Shown here one piece after another: positions 51,663-60,645 of a stretch of DNA of 64,000 nt. Origin of the DNA: Alginatibacterium sediminis (GTDB lineage Bacteria > Pseudomonadota > Gammaproteobacteria > Enterobacterales > Celerinatantimonadaceae); the NCBI RefSeq assembly GCF_003610775.1, contig NZ_RAQO01000004.1, forward strand, positions 719,755 to 783,754, read 5' to 3'. A model generated the notes under the pieces. That model was not told the DNA's origin. It saw only the letters and a program-made list of their open reading frames with translations, and did not search any database. Position numbers and translations under genes: made by a program. Within the stretch, counting starts at the first letter, position 1. Each line of letters opens with the position of its first letter.

Positions 51663-53540
51663 TTACTTACCATTAAGTATGCGCAGTACGTCTGCTACAT
51701 TAGTTGTTGATTTAAGACATTCAATTGCTTCTTCATCATCTAGAGCATTGGTTAACGCAGTTATTACTTGGATATGTTCATCACCTTGCGCTGCAATACC
51801 AACCACCATTTTAGCCACATCGTCTTCGTCTTCTCCCCACTGAATTCCTTCAGGGTATTGACAGAAAACAATGCCAGTTTTTAGTACAAACTGTTTAGCT
51901 TCTATAGTGCCATGAGGAACTGAAATCGACTCACCTAGGTATGTGGATACTAGTTTTTCTCGCTCCAGCATACCTTCAATGTAAGCCTCTTCTACATAAC
52001 CCAACTTGAACAATTGTTGCCCAGCAAACTTGATGGCCTCTTCTTTAGCAGTAGGTTTTAAACCTAAAAATATGTTCGAGTCATCAAGTTTGAGCGTAGC
52101 GTTTTGAGTTTCTTTTGGCGCTACTAGGGCTGAATTACTTTTTTTTTTAGCGCCGCTAAGCTCATTAACTAAGTTGTCATACACGTTTGCATCCAAGAAA
52201 TTGCTCAAGGAAATGTGTAATGCACCTTGCGCATGAGTACGGGCTCGGTCGGTAAGATCTTTATGAGTAACAACAATATCAACGTCATTAGGCAGGCTGT
52301 TAATCGCCAAGTTAGTGACTTCAATATCTAAGTTGGCAGCTTCTACTTTCTTACGTAGTAAACTTGCGCCCATTGCACTTGAACCCATACCAGCGTCGCA
52401 CGCTACAATAATCTTACGTACTGTTGCATAGTCAATGTCGCCAGCTTGCCCTTTCGAACTTGCTTTCATATCTTTCATTTGTGCAGTTGCTGCTTCCAAT
52501 GAGTCATCGCCATCAGCAGATTGCTTTTGAGTTTTCATTAGTAGAGAAGCAACGGTAAATGATACCGCAGCAGATGCAGCTACTGATAAAAGCACACCAA
52601 CAAGTGATCCAGACGGTGTCATTAACAACACAGCGAAAATTGAACCAGGTGAAGCTGGTGACAATAGGCCTGCATCAAACATAGTTAACGTGAATACACC
52701 TGTCATACCACCTGCGATTACAGCAAGAATTAAACGAGGGTTCATCAATACATATGGGAAGTAAATCTCATGGATACCACCGAAGAAATGAATAATGGTT
52801 GCACCGGCTGCTGATTGTTTAGCATTACCACGGCCGAAGACCATGTAAGCGAGTAGTAAACCAAGACCCGGACCTGGGTTTGCTTCAATAAGGAAGAATA
52901 TAGACTTACCAAATTCTTCTGCCTGTTGAACACCCAATGGCGTAAAGATACCATGGTTAATCGCGTTATTAAGGAACAAGATTTTAGCAGGTTCTACGAA
53001 TATAGATGCAAGTGGCAATGCACCCGCTTCTACCATTACGTTTACACCGTAGGCAAGTGCCGTTGAAAGGATCTTAACCGCAGGGCCAATCACAACAAAT
53101 GCGATAATAGCGCATATCATACCAATGATACCGGCTGAGAAATTGTTTACCAACATCTCAAAACCGCTTTTCACTTTACCGTGAACGGCTTCATCAAAAC
53201 GTTTAATTGCAAGGCCACCAAGTGGACCAACAATCATCGCTCCCATAAACATTGGAATGTCAGTTCCAACAATAACACCCATGGTTGTTATCGCACCAAC
53301 AACAGCGCCGCGATCGCCCGCAACCATTTTACCACCGGTATAACCGATCAATAGCGGTAGTAAGTAAGTAATCATTGGGCCAACCATTGCCGCCAAAGTT
53401 TCGTTTGGCAACCAACCGGTAGGAATAAATAGTGCGGTGATAAATCCCCAAGCGATAAATGCGCCAATATTTGGCATTACCATATTAGAGAGAAATCGAC
53501 CAAAATTTTGTACTTTGATTTTAGCATCTGGTGATAGCAT
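51663..53540 (-). CDS. mtlA: PTS mannitol-specific EIICBA
   Basis: 625 residues with all three PTS parts: IIC (about 1-340, eight or so helices, NMVMPNIGAFIAWG and NNAINHGIFTPLG), IIB with its phosphocysteine in IIVACDAGMGSSAMGAS (about 380), and IIA with its histidine in ESISVPHGTIEAK (about 540). It imports and phosphorylates mannitol. I start at ATG 53540 (MLSPDAKIKVQNFGRF, GGGA 8 nt upstream), which aligns with Vibrio MtlA; the GTG at 53609 is unlikely. Four CRP sites lie upstream. It heads mtlA-mtlD-mtlR. Confidence 0.95.
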   Translation of the reverse strand: MLSPDAKIKVQNFGRFLSNMVMPNIGAFIAWGFITALFIPTGWLPNETLAAMVGPMITYLLPLLIGYTGGKMVAGDRGAVVGAITTMGVIVGTDIPMFMGAMIVGPLGGLAIKRFDEAVHGKVKSGFEMLVNNFSAGIIGMICAIIAFVVIGPAVKILSTALAYGVNVMVEAGALPLASIFVEPAKILFLNNAINHGIFTPLGVQQAEEFGKSIFFLIEANPGPGLGLLLAYMVFGRGNAKQSAAGATIIHFFGGIHEIYFPYVLMNPRLILAVIAGGMTGVFTLTMFDAGLLSPASPGSIFAVLLMTPSGSLVGVLLSVAASAAVSFTVASLLMKTQKQSADGDDSLEAATAQMKDMKASSKGQAGDIDYATVRKIIVACDAGMGSSAMGASLLRKKVEAANLDIEVTNLAINSLPNDVDIVVTHKDLTDRARTHAQGALHISLSNFLDANVYDNLVNELSGAKKKSNSALVAPKETQNATLKLDDSNIFLGLKPTAKEEAIKFAGQQLFKLGYVEEAYIEGMLEREKLVSTYLGESISVPHGTIEAKQFVLKTGIVFCQYPEGIQWGEDEDDVAKMVVGIAAQGDEHIQVITALTNALDDEEAIECLKSTTNVADVLRILNGK

Positions 53541-53641
53541 AAACGTCGTCCCGTTATCCATTGTAGAGCCAGTTGTCTGGCAGTCCTTAGTCACTAAAAA
53601 AGGTAACACAACATTCTAAATTGTCGATACTCAGGGCCTTT

Positions 53642-53657
53642 TGTGATCCCGATCACG
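53642..53657. promoter_or_regulatory. CRP site 1 upstream of mtlA
   Basis: TGTGATCCCGATCACG fits TGTGA-N6-TCACA with one mismatch, about 100 bp before the mtlA start. Confidence 0.75.
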
Positions 53658-53684
53658 CCAAAAAGATCCCTGAGCTATAAGTTT

Positions 53685-53700
53685 CGTGACTCGCGTCACA
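53685..53700. promoter_or_regulatory. CRP site 2 upstream of mtlA
   Basis: CGTGACTCGCGTCACA fits the CRP consensus with one mismatch; 43 bp from site 1. Confidence 0.75.
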
Positions 53701-53758
53701 TCAAAACTGCGTATGTAAATTTCAGCAGCAATATCGCAACAATTATGAAACACGAGAT

Positions 53759-53774
53759 CGTGACGCTAGTCACA
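53759..53774. promoter_or_regulatory. CRP site 3 upstream of mtlA
   Basis: CGTGACGCTAGTCACA fits the CRP consensus with one mismatch; 74 bp from site 2. Confidence 0.75.
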
Positions 53775-53803
53775 CTACCGAGCCCCACAAGCAACATATT
53801 GAT

Positions 53804-53819
53804 CGTGATTTAAATCACA
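53804..53819. promoter_or_regulatory. CRP site 4 upstream of mtlA
   Basis: CGTGATTTAAATCACA, a near-perfect palindrome, fits the CRP consensus with one mismatch; 45 bp from site 3. Multiple CRP sites are also known at E. coli mtlA. Confidence 0.75.
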
Positions 53820-54487
53820 CTTTTGCAAATAACTGCAAATATCTTGCTTCAATATTAAGCGTAAAAGTCATCACAAGACCCTTGCTAGTTTATTTTTGTA
53901 ACCTAAATACATAAATGTAATTTAATTACACAAATTAAAGCTGTTTTTCACCGGTGCATATTCCCTTAACTACAATCGCTCAATTGCTCATCTATTTAGA
54001 TCTTTTTTGGCTGATGCTAGCTTAAATACGTGTAATAGCGATTGGATTAGTAATGGAAGTTAACGTATGCGTTTTGGATAGATCGATAAAATTATCACTT
54101 GCTACTATTGAAGGGGAATTATTGCTTATAGCGGGCAAACGTTAAACGTTTCTGAACTTCGCTGCATAAACTTGTGGAATACCTACATGTTAGGCAGCTC
54201 TACCACTTAGATTTGTTGAGCACCGACATACATTGCTATAGATATTAAACTCCTTTCTTTATTACTATTAAAGATAAGTATTCGCTATCAGATACAACCA
54301 AGCTGCAATTTACACAGGCTAATTAGCAAATTTTATCTCTATATAAGCTAAACTCAAACCTTGAGTACACTTGTATTCACATCCAAGTTAGCACTTAATT
54401 CACAAAGAAAATATAGATCTAAGATAAGTGTGAATTACCTCCCAATTTTGCGTGTTAACACCCCTATCGCGTACAATTTTAAAGATC

Positions 54488-54508
54488 TTATTTCGCGAGG
54501 ATTAATAA
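54488..54508. promoter_or_regulatory. Possible NagC/Mlc-type operator upstream of nagB
   Basis: The outer arms TTATT (54488-54492) and AATAA (54504-54508) flank CGCGAGGATT. The pattern recalls the NagC/Mlc box. It is centred 59 bp upstream of nagB. The inner part is asymmetric, so the call is tentative. Confidence 0.4.
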
Positions 54509-54556
54509 GATGCTATAGTCAGGTCATATCCTAAATACTTAGCGCAAGGAAATGTC

Positions 54557-55357
54557 ATGAGACTCATCCCTTTAACAACTAAAGCACAAGTTGGACAATG
54601 GTCTGCACAATATATTGCCGACACAATCAATAAATTTTCACCAAGCGCGGATAAGCCTTTTGTACTGGGTTGCCCCACCGGTAGCTCACCTCTTGAAACC
54701 TATAAGTCACTTATAGAGTTATATAAGCAGGGAATTGTTAGTTTTGAACATGTTGTCACTTTCAACATGGATGAGTATGTAGGGATAGCCCCTAATCATG
54801 AACAAAGCTATCGCACATTTATGTATGAAAACTTTTTCAATCACGTCGACATTCAAGAAAATAACATCAATTTGCTTAACGGCAATGCAGACGATCTTGA
54901 ACAAGAATGCGCAGCCTATGAAGAAAAAATTAAGTCTTACGGTAAAATTCACTTATTTATGGGGGGAGTTGGCAACGACGGGCACATTGCATTCAATGAG
55001 CCAGCGTCTTCATTGGCTTCTCGTACCCGCGTAAAGACCTTAACGCAAGATACACGTATGGCCAATTCGCGCTTTTTTGATTCCGTGGACGATGTTCCAC
55101 GCTTAGCTCTAACCGTTGGAGTTGGTACCCTTCTCGATGCTGAGCAAGTCCTTATTTTAGCTGCTGGGCACAACAAAGCACTTGCTGTTGAAGCTGCCGT
55201 TGAGGGCTGCGTGAATCATTTATGGACAGTGAGTGCATTACAACTGCATCCAAAAAGCATGATTGTTTGCGATGAACCGTCGACAATGGAACTCAAAGTA
55301 AAAACAGTACGCTATTTCAACGAACTAGAAGCCGCTAACATCGCGCCTTACTTATAG
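54557..55357 (+). CDS. nagB: Glucosamine-6-phosphate deaminase
   Basis: 266 residues (E. coli NagB 266). Conserved [31 protein letters not shown] with the catalytic Asp, [20 protein letters not shown] and [12 protein letters not shown]. It turns glucosamine-6-phosphate into fructose-6-phosphate plus ammonia, opposing GlmS. SD AAGGA precedes the ATG. No nagA or nagE is adjacent. It converges on the FemAB-like gene, with the two stop codons touching. Confidence 0.96.
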   Translation: MRLIPLTTKAQVGQWSAQYIADTINKFSPSADKPFVLGCPTGSSPLETYKSLIELYKQGIVSFEHVVTFNMDEYVGIAPNHEQSYRTFMYENFFNHVDIQENNINLLNGNADDLEQECAAYEEKIKSYGKIHLFMGGVGNDGHIAFNEPASSLASRTRVKTLTQDTRMANSRFFDSVDDVPRLALTVGVGTLLDAEQVLILAAGHNKALAVEAAVEGCVNHLWTVSALQLHPKSMIVCDEPSTMELKVKTVRYFNELEAANIAPYL

Positions 55358-56539
55358 TCAGTTTTTAACGCTCTCGTTTTCCGTCATAGAAAACGGGAGC
55401 TTTTGGTTTGCCTCCATCATGTACTGCCCAACCCAATCACGCTCCTTTTTACAAAACTCATCTATGGCATGTCGAAACTGAGCATGTTCAATCACGTGAA
55501 CCGATGTGGTTAACGTCGGTTCAAAGCCACGCACCACTTTGTGTTGACCTTGAGTTCCGGGATCGAATTTTAGCAAATTATTCTCTATACAAAACTCAAT
55601 TCCCTGATAGTAACAAGTCTCGAAATGTAGCCCTTGTTGTTCGATATGGCTGCCCCAATAGCGCCCATACAGTGTTTCATTGTCGAATAGACATAAGGCA
55701 GCAGCTTGCCAAACATCATCTTTAAACGCTCGAATAAGAAGTAACTGGCTTGATTGATGTTCGCGCAGCAATTTAAAGAAACTAAGATTTAGATGTTCTT
55801 GGTGGCCATAGCGGTCATAGGTAGACTGATAGAACTGATAAAATTCTTCGACCATGCTGTTGGAAATTTGGTCCCCTTGTACACGCTCAAATCTAAAACC
55901 TTGTTGCTTAAGTTTACTGCGTTCCTTTTTAATCTGTTTGCGTTTTCTACTCTTAAATCGAGCTAAAAACGATTCGAAATTGGCATAATTTTGGTTTAAC
56001 CAATGATATTGACAGTCATTTCGCACAATAAATTCTGAGTTTTCTATTTGTTTAGGTTGCGTCTCTTGATCTGCAAATAAACAATGCCAACCGGAAATTT
56101 GATTGTTGGTCAGCAATGCAGGTAAGGCCCGTTGCCACAGTTCAAGCAGTTGAGCACTAGTCACTGATGAGTGATGCAGCAACCGCGGTCCAACCGAAGG
56201 GATAAACGGAATAGCGGTGATTAATTTTGGGTAGTAGTCCAAGCCATGCTCTTGGTATGCTCTTGCCCAATCCCAATCAAAAACAAACTCGCCGCTTGAA
56301 TTAAACTTTAGATACATAGGCATGAAACCAAGCAGTTTAGAGCCGCTTTTAAAAAGCACATGCTGAGCTACCCATCCACTATTACTGGTGACGCAAGAAC
56401 TCAATTCTAAAGACATTAAAAATTGCGGGTTGATAAACGGGTTTTGTTTAGTATTCCAATCACACACAGTGGCGACTAGATCTGGATTTAAACCATCACA
56501 GATTTCTATCTTTATCGTCATTTGTTTTATTGCGCTCAT
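55358..56539 (-). CDS. FemAB/GNAT-like protein, DUF482 family
   Basis: About 393 residues. COG3146 features: NPFINPQFLMSLE, GWVAQHVLFKSGSKLLGFMPMYLK, the long conserved GEFVFDWDWARAYQEHGLDYYPKL, and KSRKRKQIKKERSKL followed by a GNAT-like C-terminal half. The family is thought to transfer acyl or aminoacyl groups, but no reaction is proven. I start at ATG 56539 with AAGGG 10 nt upstream; the longer frame to 56659 adds 40 residues that family members lack. Confidence 0.82.
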   Translation of the reverse strand: MSAIKQMTIKIEICDGLNPDLVATVCDWNTKQNPFINPQFLMSLELSSCVTSNSGWVAQHVLFKSGSKLLGFMPMYLKFNSSGEFVFDWDWARAYQEHGLDYYPKLITAIPFIPSVGPRLLHHSSVTSAQLLELWQRALPALLTNNQISGWHCLFADQETQPKQIENSEFIVRNDCQYHWLNQNYANFESFLARFKSRKRKQIKKERSKLKQQGFRFERVQGDQISNSMVEEFYQFYQSTYDRYGHQEHLNLSFFKLLREHQSSQLLLIRAFKDDVWQAAALCLFDNETLYGRYWGSHIEQQGLHFETCYYQGIEFCIENNLLKFDPGTQGQHKVVRGFEPTLTTSVHVIEHAQFRHAIDEFCKKERDWVGQYMMEANQKLPFSMTENESVKN

Positions 56540-56700
56540 TATTAGGTGACCCTTGCGTGCCAAGATTTCTCGTTTAATAGCGCCTTTCGTGAAGTGACAG
56601 CTCCCATCAAAAAGGGAAGGTCTGCCAAATCTAGCGCTAACTTTTTGGTCACAGTTCACATTTTTAAGCCGTAGTATTTGGCTACTACCGTTCTCACATG

Positions 56701-56728
56701 TGTTAACGCTAAGCTAATTAGCGTAACA
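56701..56728. repeat. Inverted repeat before the DJ-1/PfpI gene
   Basis: TGTTAACGCTAA and TTAGCGTAACA form an imperfect 11-bp inverted repeat (one bulged A) in the divergent gap. AACGTTAACA follows at about 56741. It could be an operator for either neighbour. Confidence 0.4.
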
Positions 56729-56765
56729 CTTGCATCTCTTAACGTTAACATAATGAGGTTTCAAC

Positions 56766-57332
56766 ATGGCTAGAATACTGGTAATTGCAGGCGATTTTGT
56801 AGAAGATTATGAGATCATGGTTCCATTTCAATGTTTATTGGCTTTTGGGCATGATGTGAGTGTCGTTTGCCCCAATAAAAATAGTGGCGATACTATTAAA
56901 ACAGCGATACACGACTTTGAAGGCGACCAGACTTATACCGAAAAACCTGGGCATAATTTTGTACTCAATGCGAGCTTTGCTTCGATAAAGGCTAGTGAGT
57001 TCGACGCCTTACTTATCCCTGGAGGACGCGCCCCTGAATATCTGCGGCTCGACGCAGATGTACTCGACATGGTCTCTCACTTCCTAAGCAACAATAAACC
57101 TACTGCTGCTGTATGTCACGGCGCACAGTTGCTTTGCGCCACTGGCTTAGTTGAGGGTCGAGAAATCAGCGCATACCCTGCTTGCGCGCCAGAACTTAAA
57201 GCTTGCGGAGCAACGTATATAGACATAAATGTCGATCAAGCGCATACCCAAGGCAATATCGTAAGTGCACCAGCTTGGCCCGCGCACCCACAGTGGTTAG
57301 CGCAGTTTGAAGTTTTACTAAAGACTATTTAA
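56766..57332 (+). CDS. DJ-1/PfpI-family protein
   Basis: 188 residues, a class I glutamine amidotransferase-like fold. ILVIAGDFVEDYEIMVPFQCLLAFGHDV carries the conserved Glu near residue 14 or 16, and the nucleophile elbow is AAVCHGAQLLCATGL (Cys near 119). Members are glyoxalase, deglycase-like or stress proteins; the specific role cannot be read from sequence. The SD is weak (TGAGG). Divergent from the FemAB-like gene. Confidence 0.86.
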   Translation: MARILVIAGDFVEDYEIMVPFQCLLAFGHDVSVVCPNKNSGDTIKTAIHDFEGDQTYTEKPGHNFVLNASFASIKASEFDALLIPGGRAPEYLRLDADVLDMVSHFLSNNKPTAAVCHGAQLLCATGLVEGREISAYPACAPELKACGATYIDINVDQAHTQGNIVSAPAWPAHPQWLAQFEVLLKTI

Positions 57333-57404
57333 GACTAAAGTCTAAGTGTTGGAATTTCATTTGCCTACATACTTTCAATTTTAATAACCAAGTTGTGGGC
57401 ATAT

Positions 57405-57680
57405 ATGTGCGAATTATACTCCGGTACTGAACCTGAATTGTTTGAGCTAAAAACCCGATCCGTAAGACTTGACGGCGCAGTGACCAGTATACGATTAGAA
57501 GCAATTTTTTGGCATTTATTAGAAGAAATTGCGGCTAAAGACCAGCTAAGTTTGGCTACTTTTCTAAGTCGAATCTATCATGAAGTAAATCAAACTCGCG
57601 GCTCTGTGGGGAATTTTAGTTCCTTGTTACGAGTTGCATGCACCACCCATCTCAATCAAGGTAAACGTCTAGTTTTATAA
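57405..57680 (+). CDS. Ribbon-helix-helix domain protein
   Basis: 91 residues. ELKTRSVRLDGAVTSIRLEAIFWHLLEEIAAKDQLSLATFLSRI is typical of the RHH_4 family. Such proteins dimerise and bind DNA, though many are unstudied. I start at ATG 57405; the upstream TTG at 57393 is less likely. It follows the PfpI gene by 72 bp and may be co-transcribed. Confidence 0.75.
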   Translation: MCELYSGTEPELFELKTRSVRLDGAVTSIRLEAIFWHLLEEIAAKDQLSLATFLSRIYHEVNQTRGSVGNFSSLLRVACTTHLNQGKRLVL

Positions 57681-57713
57681 TAATTTCAATCGCTAACAAA
57701 TGCAGGGACTAAG

Positions 57714-58031
57714 TTAGTCCTTGTTCTGTATGTTGATCGCCGCCCACTCCGAAAGTGAATCTAATACTGGATAAAGGCTGTGTGCTCGTTTACTAAGGCT
57801 ATATTCCACTCGCGGTGGAACCTCAGGAAAAACCTTTCTTACCACAAAGTCGTCTTTTTCTAACTCGCGTAACTGAGAGGTTAACACCTTTTGAGAAATC
57901 CCCTGAATCGACTTGTTAAGTTGATTAAATCGAATCGATTGTTGATTTCTTAGATTAAAAATAATGATTAACTTCCATTTACCTCCTATCATCTCAAACA
58001 TTTTTTCAAGCGGACACTGTTTATAAGTCAT
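57714..58031 (-). CDS. HxlR-family regulator
   Basis: 105 residues, the whole HxlR winged helix. CPLEKMFEMIGGKWKLIIIFNL (Cys6) and RFNQLNKSIQGISQKVLTSQLRELEKDDFV are diagnostic. The Cys may sense redox or electrophiles, as in YodB/HypR. It is divergent from an NmrA-type oxidoreductase gene and probably regulates it. Confidence 0.9.
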   Translation of the reverse strand: MTYKQCPLEKMFEMIGGKWKLIIIFNLRNQQSIRFNQLNKSIQGISQKVLTSQLRELEKDDFVVRKVFPEVPPRVEYSLSKRAHSLYPVLDSLSEWAAINIQNKD

Positions 58032-58150
58032 TGATTCCTCACTTTACTTACCTATTGGTGCTTAGGGCACTTTAGGGTGCCTACTTACTAATGGTAAGTT
58101 TAATACTTATAGTACCGCTAAAGCCAATTAATTTATCAAAGGATAAGAAA

Positions 58151-59011
58151 ATGAAAAACATCTTCGTCAGCGGCACAAGTGGTGCTCAAGGTCAGGCAAT
58201 TGCGACGGTACTGAACCGCGAGGGCTATACGGTCACCGGAATGTCTAGATCGGAGACCAGCAATGACTTAAACCTAAAGCTCAAGCAAGGCGATCTTGAG
58301 AAGCTTGTTGATGTCAGCAGCGCTATGGAAGGCTGTGATGCAGTAATTCTTACATTGCCATTATTATTCGATGCAACGCTAGTAAAAACAATAACCCAAA
58401 ATATTGTCTCAGCAGCCAAGCTCAACAGCATAAGCACTATAGTTTTTAATAGTGGGATCCCACTTGGTGACAATAAAACTGGTTTTGCAGCAATAGATGT
58501 TAAACATGATGCACTAGAGATTTTAGATCTCTCTGGCCTTAATATTGTGACTTTAATGCCAACCATCTACCTAGATAACCTAAATTCTCCATTTTTACGT
58601 CCAATAATTGATGAACACTCAATAATTCCTTATCCTCTGGCAATGGATTTTGAGTTCTCCTGGATATCCCAAGAAAATCTAGGTCGGTTTTGTCTAGCGG
58701 CGTTAAGCGATAACAAACTGCACGGCAAGCGCATTGTTATCAGTAATCGCGATAAACTTTCGGGTAACAAGTTGGCCAACGCTATATCAATCGTCAGCAA
58801 GCGCAAGTTCACTTACGTGCCATCATCATTCGATGAATTTGAAAATAACCTAAAACCGGTGCTAGGTGATTTCGTTGCCAAAGAGATCGCTAATCTATAT
58901 CGCGGTATTGACCAACATCGCGCAGATTTTTTTAATGAAGAAAATCAACATTTGATGTCGCACGTCGAGTTACAAACGACGAGTGACTGGGCTAAAGAAG
59001 CCAAATTTTAG
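58151..59011 (+). CDS. NmrA/NAD(P)-binding oxidoreductase
   Basis: 286 residues. Rossmann start KNIFVSGTSGAQGQAIATVL with GxxGxxG-like spacing, then NmrA-type segments (DAVILTLPLLFDATLV, FNSGIPLG, LMPTIYLDNLN). These are quinone-reductase-like or redox-sensing proteins. The start ATG 58151 follows AAAGGAT; an upstream in-frame ATG at 58091 lies in the promoter of the divergent HxlR gene and is less likely. Confidence 0.83.
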   Translation: MKNIFVSGTSGAQGQAIATVLNREGYTVTGMSRSETSNDLNLKLKQGDLEKLVDVSSAMEGCDAVILTLPLLFDATLVKTITQNIVSAAKLNSISTIVFNSGIPLGDNKTGFAAIDVKHDALEILDLSGLNIVTLMPTIYLDNLNSPFLRPIIDEHSIIPYPLAMDFEFSWISQENLGRFCLAALSDNKLHGKRIVISNRDKLSGNKLANAISIVSKRKFTYVPSSFDEFENNLKPVLGDFVAKEIANLYRGIDQHRADFFNEENQHLMSHVELQTTSDWAKEAKF

Positions 59012-59118
59012 AGGCATAAGGATCACTAGTCATTGGCGAGACATGCTGATTACTAGTGAACAACAAACCTCTGTCAGTTAGCAAAGGCAGCGATTGGGAA
59101 AGTCGCGGTCTGGGAGGA

Positions 59119-59499
59119 TTAAGCTTTGCTTGCCGGACAATACGCATTCAGTTTATTGCCGTCTAAGTCCCTAAAGTAAGCTCCGTAGAAACCGTTAGTT
59201 CCGCGTGGGCCTGGTTTACCTTCACAACTACCTCCCAAGGAGAGTGCTGTTTTATATGCAAGGTTAACTTGCAAGTGCGAGCTTGCTTTAAGTGCGATCA
59301 TAACGCCATTACCGACGCTCGCATTGTTGGTATCATGCGGCGTAACGATACAAAAAGCGGGGTCGTTACGAGAGGCCCCCCAGGCAGCCATTGTTTGGGT
59401 TTGCCAAAGTCGTTGTTCGCCAAATACTGCCATTAGTGCATCGTAAAAACCAAGAGCGTTCTCAAACTGGTTCGTTCCTACTGTGGTATAACCAATCAT
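59119..59499 (-). CDS. VOC/glyoxalase-family protein
   Basis: 126 residues. The two beta-alpha-beta-beta-beta modules start with MIGYTTVGTNQFENALGFYDALM and end with GFYGAYFRDLDGNKLNAYC, a typical VOC metal-edge motif. Function (glyoxalase, dioxygenase or antibiotic binding) cannot be assigned. Stands alone. Confidence 0.82.
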   Translation of the reverse strand: MIGYTTVGTNQFENALGFYDALMAVFGEQRLWQTQTMAAWGASRNDPAFCIVTPHDTNNASVGNGVMIALKASSHLQVNLAYKTALSLGGSCEGKPGPRGTNGFYGAYFRDLDGNKLNAYCPASKA

Positions 59500-59566
59500 C
59501 GTTGTGCATCTCCATTTGCATTTTTACTAATACGATAAGACCCTGATTATAGCGATGCCTTCCAAC

Positions 59567-60457
59567 TTATTCAGCGTCAGCCCAATTAAACTTCGTTTCG
59601 TCGATTCCTTCTTTTGCTTCTTTCAATCTCTCCCTGCGAGATAGTTCTTCTGCTCGGGCATCATCAATCTCTTTTAATATAGCTGCAATGTCTGCCTCAG
59701 TATCAACTTGATTAAATTCGCCTGTAAGTTGTGTTTCAGGGGTGAGTTCCCCTTTTACGTATAAAGCCCACATCTCTTTAGCGTACTGGGTAGCACTTAA
59801 CTCAGGAGCAAACTGCGCGTAATAATCGCGAATATTATTAATATCGCGGGCTAACATGCGCTCGGCGTTATTGTTAGCGGCAGCATCAACGGCCTGGGGT
59901 AAGTCAATAATGACGGGTCCATAATCATCCACGAGTACATTAAACTCAGACAAATCGCCATGTATTATCCCGACGCAAAGCATTTTCAACACATATTGCA
60001 TCATCACATGATGGTCTTCGACGGCTTGCTCTTCAGACATCATGACATCGTTGAGCCTAGGAGCAACGTAGCCTTCATCGTCGGTTACCAATTCCATGAG
60101 CAAAACCCCATCAAAACAACCGAAAGGTTCCGGGACCCTAACTCCAGCGTCAGCTAGTTTATATAGCGCATCAACTTCAGCGTTTTGCCAAACCTTTTCT
60201 TGCTGTTCCCGGCCAAATCCAGAGCCTTTTTCCATAGCTCGAGCACGACGAGAATTTCTAACTTTACGTCCTTCTCGGTAAGCTACAGCTTGCTTGAAGC
60301 TTCGTTGGCTAGCTTCTTTATAGACCTTTGCACAACGGATCGTTTCACCACAGCGTACAACGTATACTGAGGCCTCTTTGCCACTCATCAATTGGCTTTT
60401 AACCTCGTCAACCAAACCATCGTCGACTAGAGGCTGTATTCTCTTGGGTATTTTCAT
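59567..60457 (-). CDS. RIO-type serine/threonine kinase
   Basis: 296 residues. The RIO1 fold is seen in ISGKEASVYVVRCGE-like MSGKEASVYVVRCGETIRCAKVYKE (ATP loop and lysine), the catalytic GIIHGDLSEFNVLVDDYGP, and the metal site VIIDLPQAVDA. Bacterial RIO1 relatives (COG1718) occur in many Vibrio-like genomes; targets are unknown. Monocistronic. The C-terminal tail is acidic and rich in Glu/Lys. Confidence 0.88.
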   Translation of the reverse strand: MKIPKRIQPLVDDGLVDEVKSQLMSGKEASVYVVRCGETIRCAKVYKEASQRSFKQAVAYREGRKVRNSRRARAMEKGSGFGREQQEKVWQNAEVDALYKLADAGVRVPEPFGCFDGVLLMELVTDDEGYVAPRLNDVMMSEEQAVEDHHVMMQYVLKMLCVGIIHGDLSEFNVLVDDYGPVIIDLPQAVDAAANNNAERMLARDINNIRDYYAQFAPELSATQYAKEMWALYVKGELTPETQLTGEFNQVDTEADIAAILKEIDDARAEELSRRERLKEAKEGIDETKFNWADAE

Positions 60458-60645
60458 AGCCTCGTTATACCTTAGTTGGCTGTCGGATGTAATATTAAGC
60501 TGGAAATCAGTGAGCGTTTGTCGGTATTAGCTTAGCTACACGCTCAAATAACGCACAACTGCGTTAGAAAAGCACTGCATGCATCCAAATTAGCGCAAGT
60601 GCGAATCATAGTTATTAGTTAAAGAGTTCGAATAATGGCTTTGAA

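Larger units (their letters stand above)
53541..54556. other. Divergent control region between mtlA and nagB
   Basis: About 1 kb without a gene I can support. It holds four CRP sites near mtlA (53642-53819), an AT-rich middle, and a NagC/Mlc-like palindrome before nagB (54488-54508). Size and position allow a small RNA such as the mtlA antisense RNA known in Vibrio cholerae, but I see no specific evidence. Confidence 0.5.

Noticed and set aside
59023..59059. TCACTAGT/ACTAGTGA inverted repeat after the NmrA gene
   Set aside because: Arms 8 bp apart by 21 bp with no T tract; may be chance.
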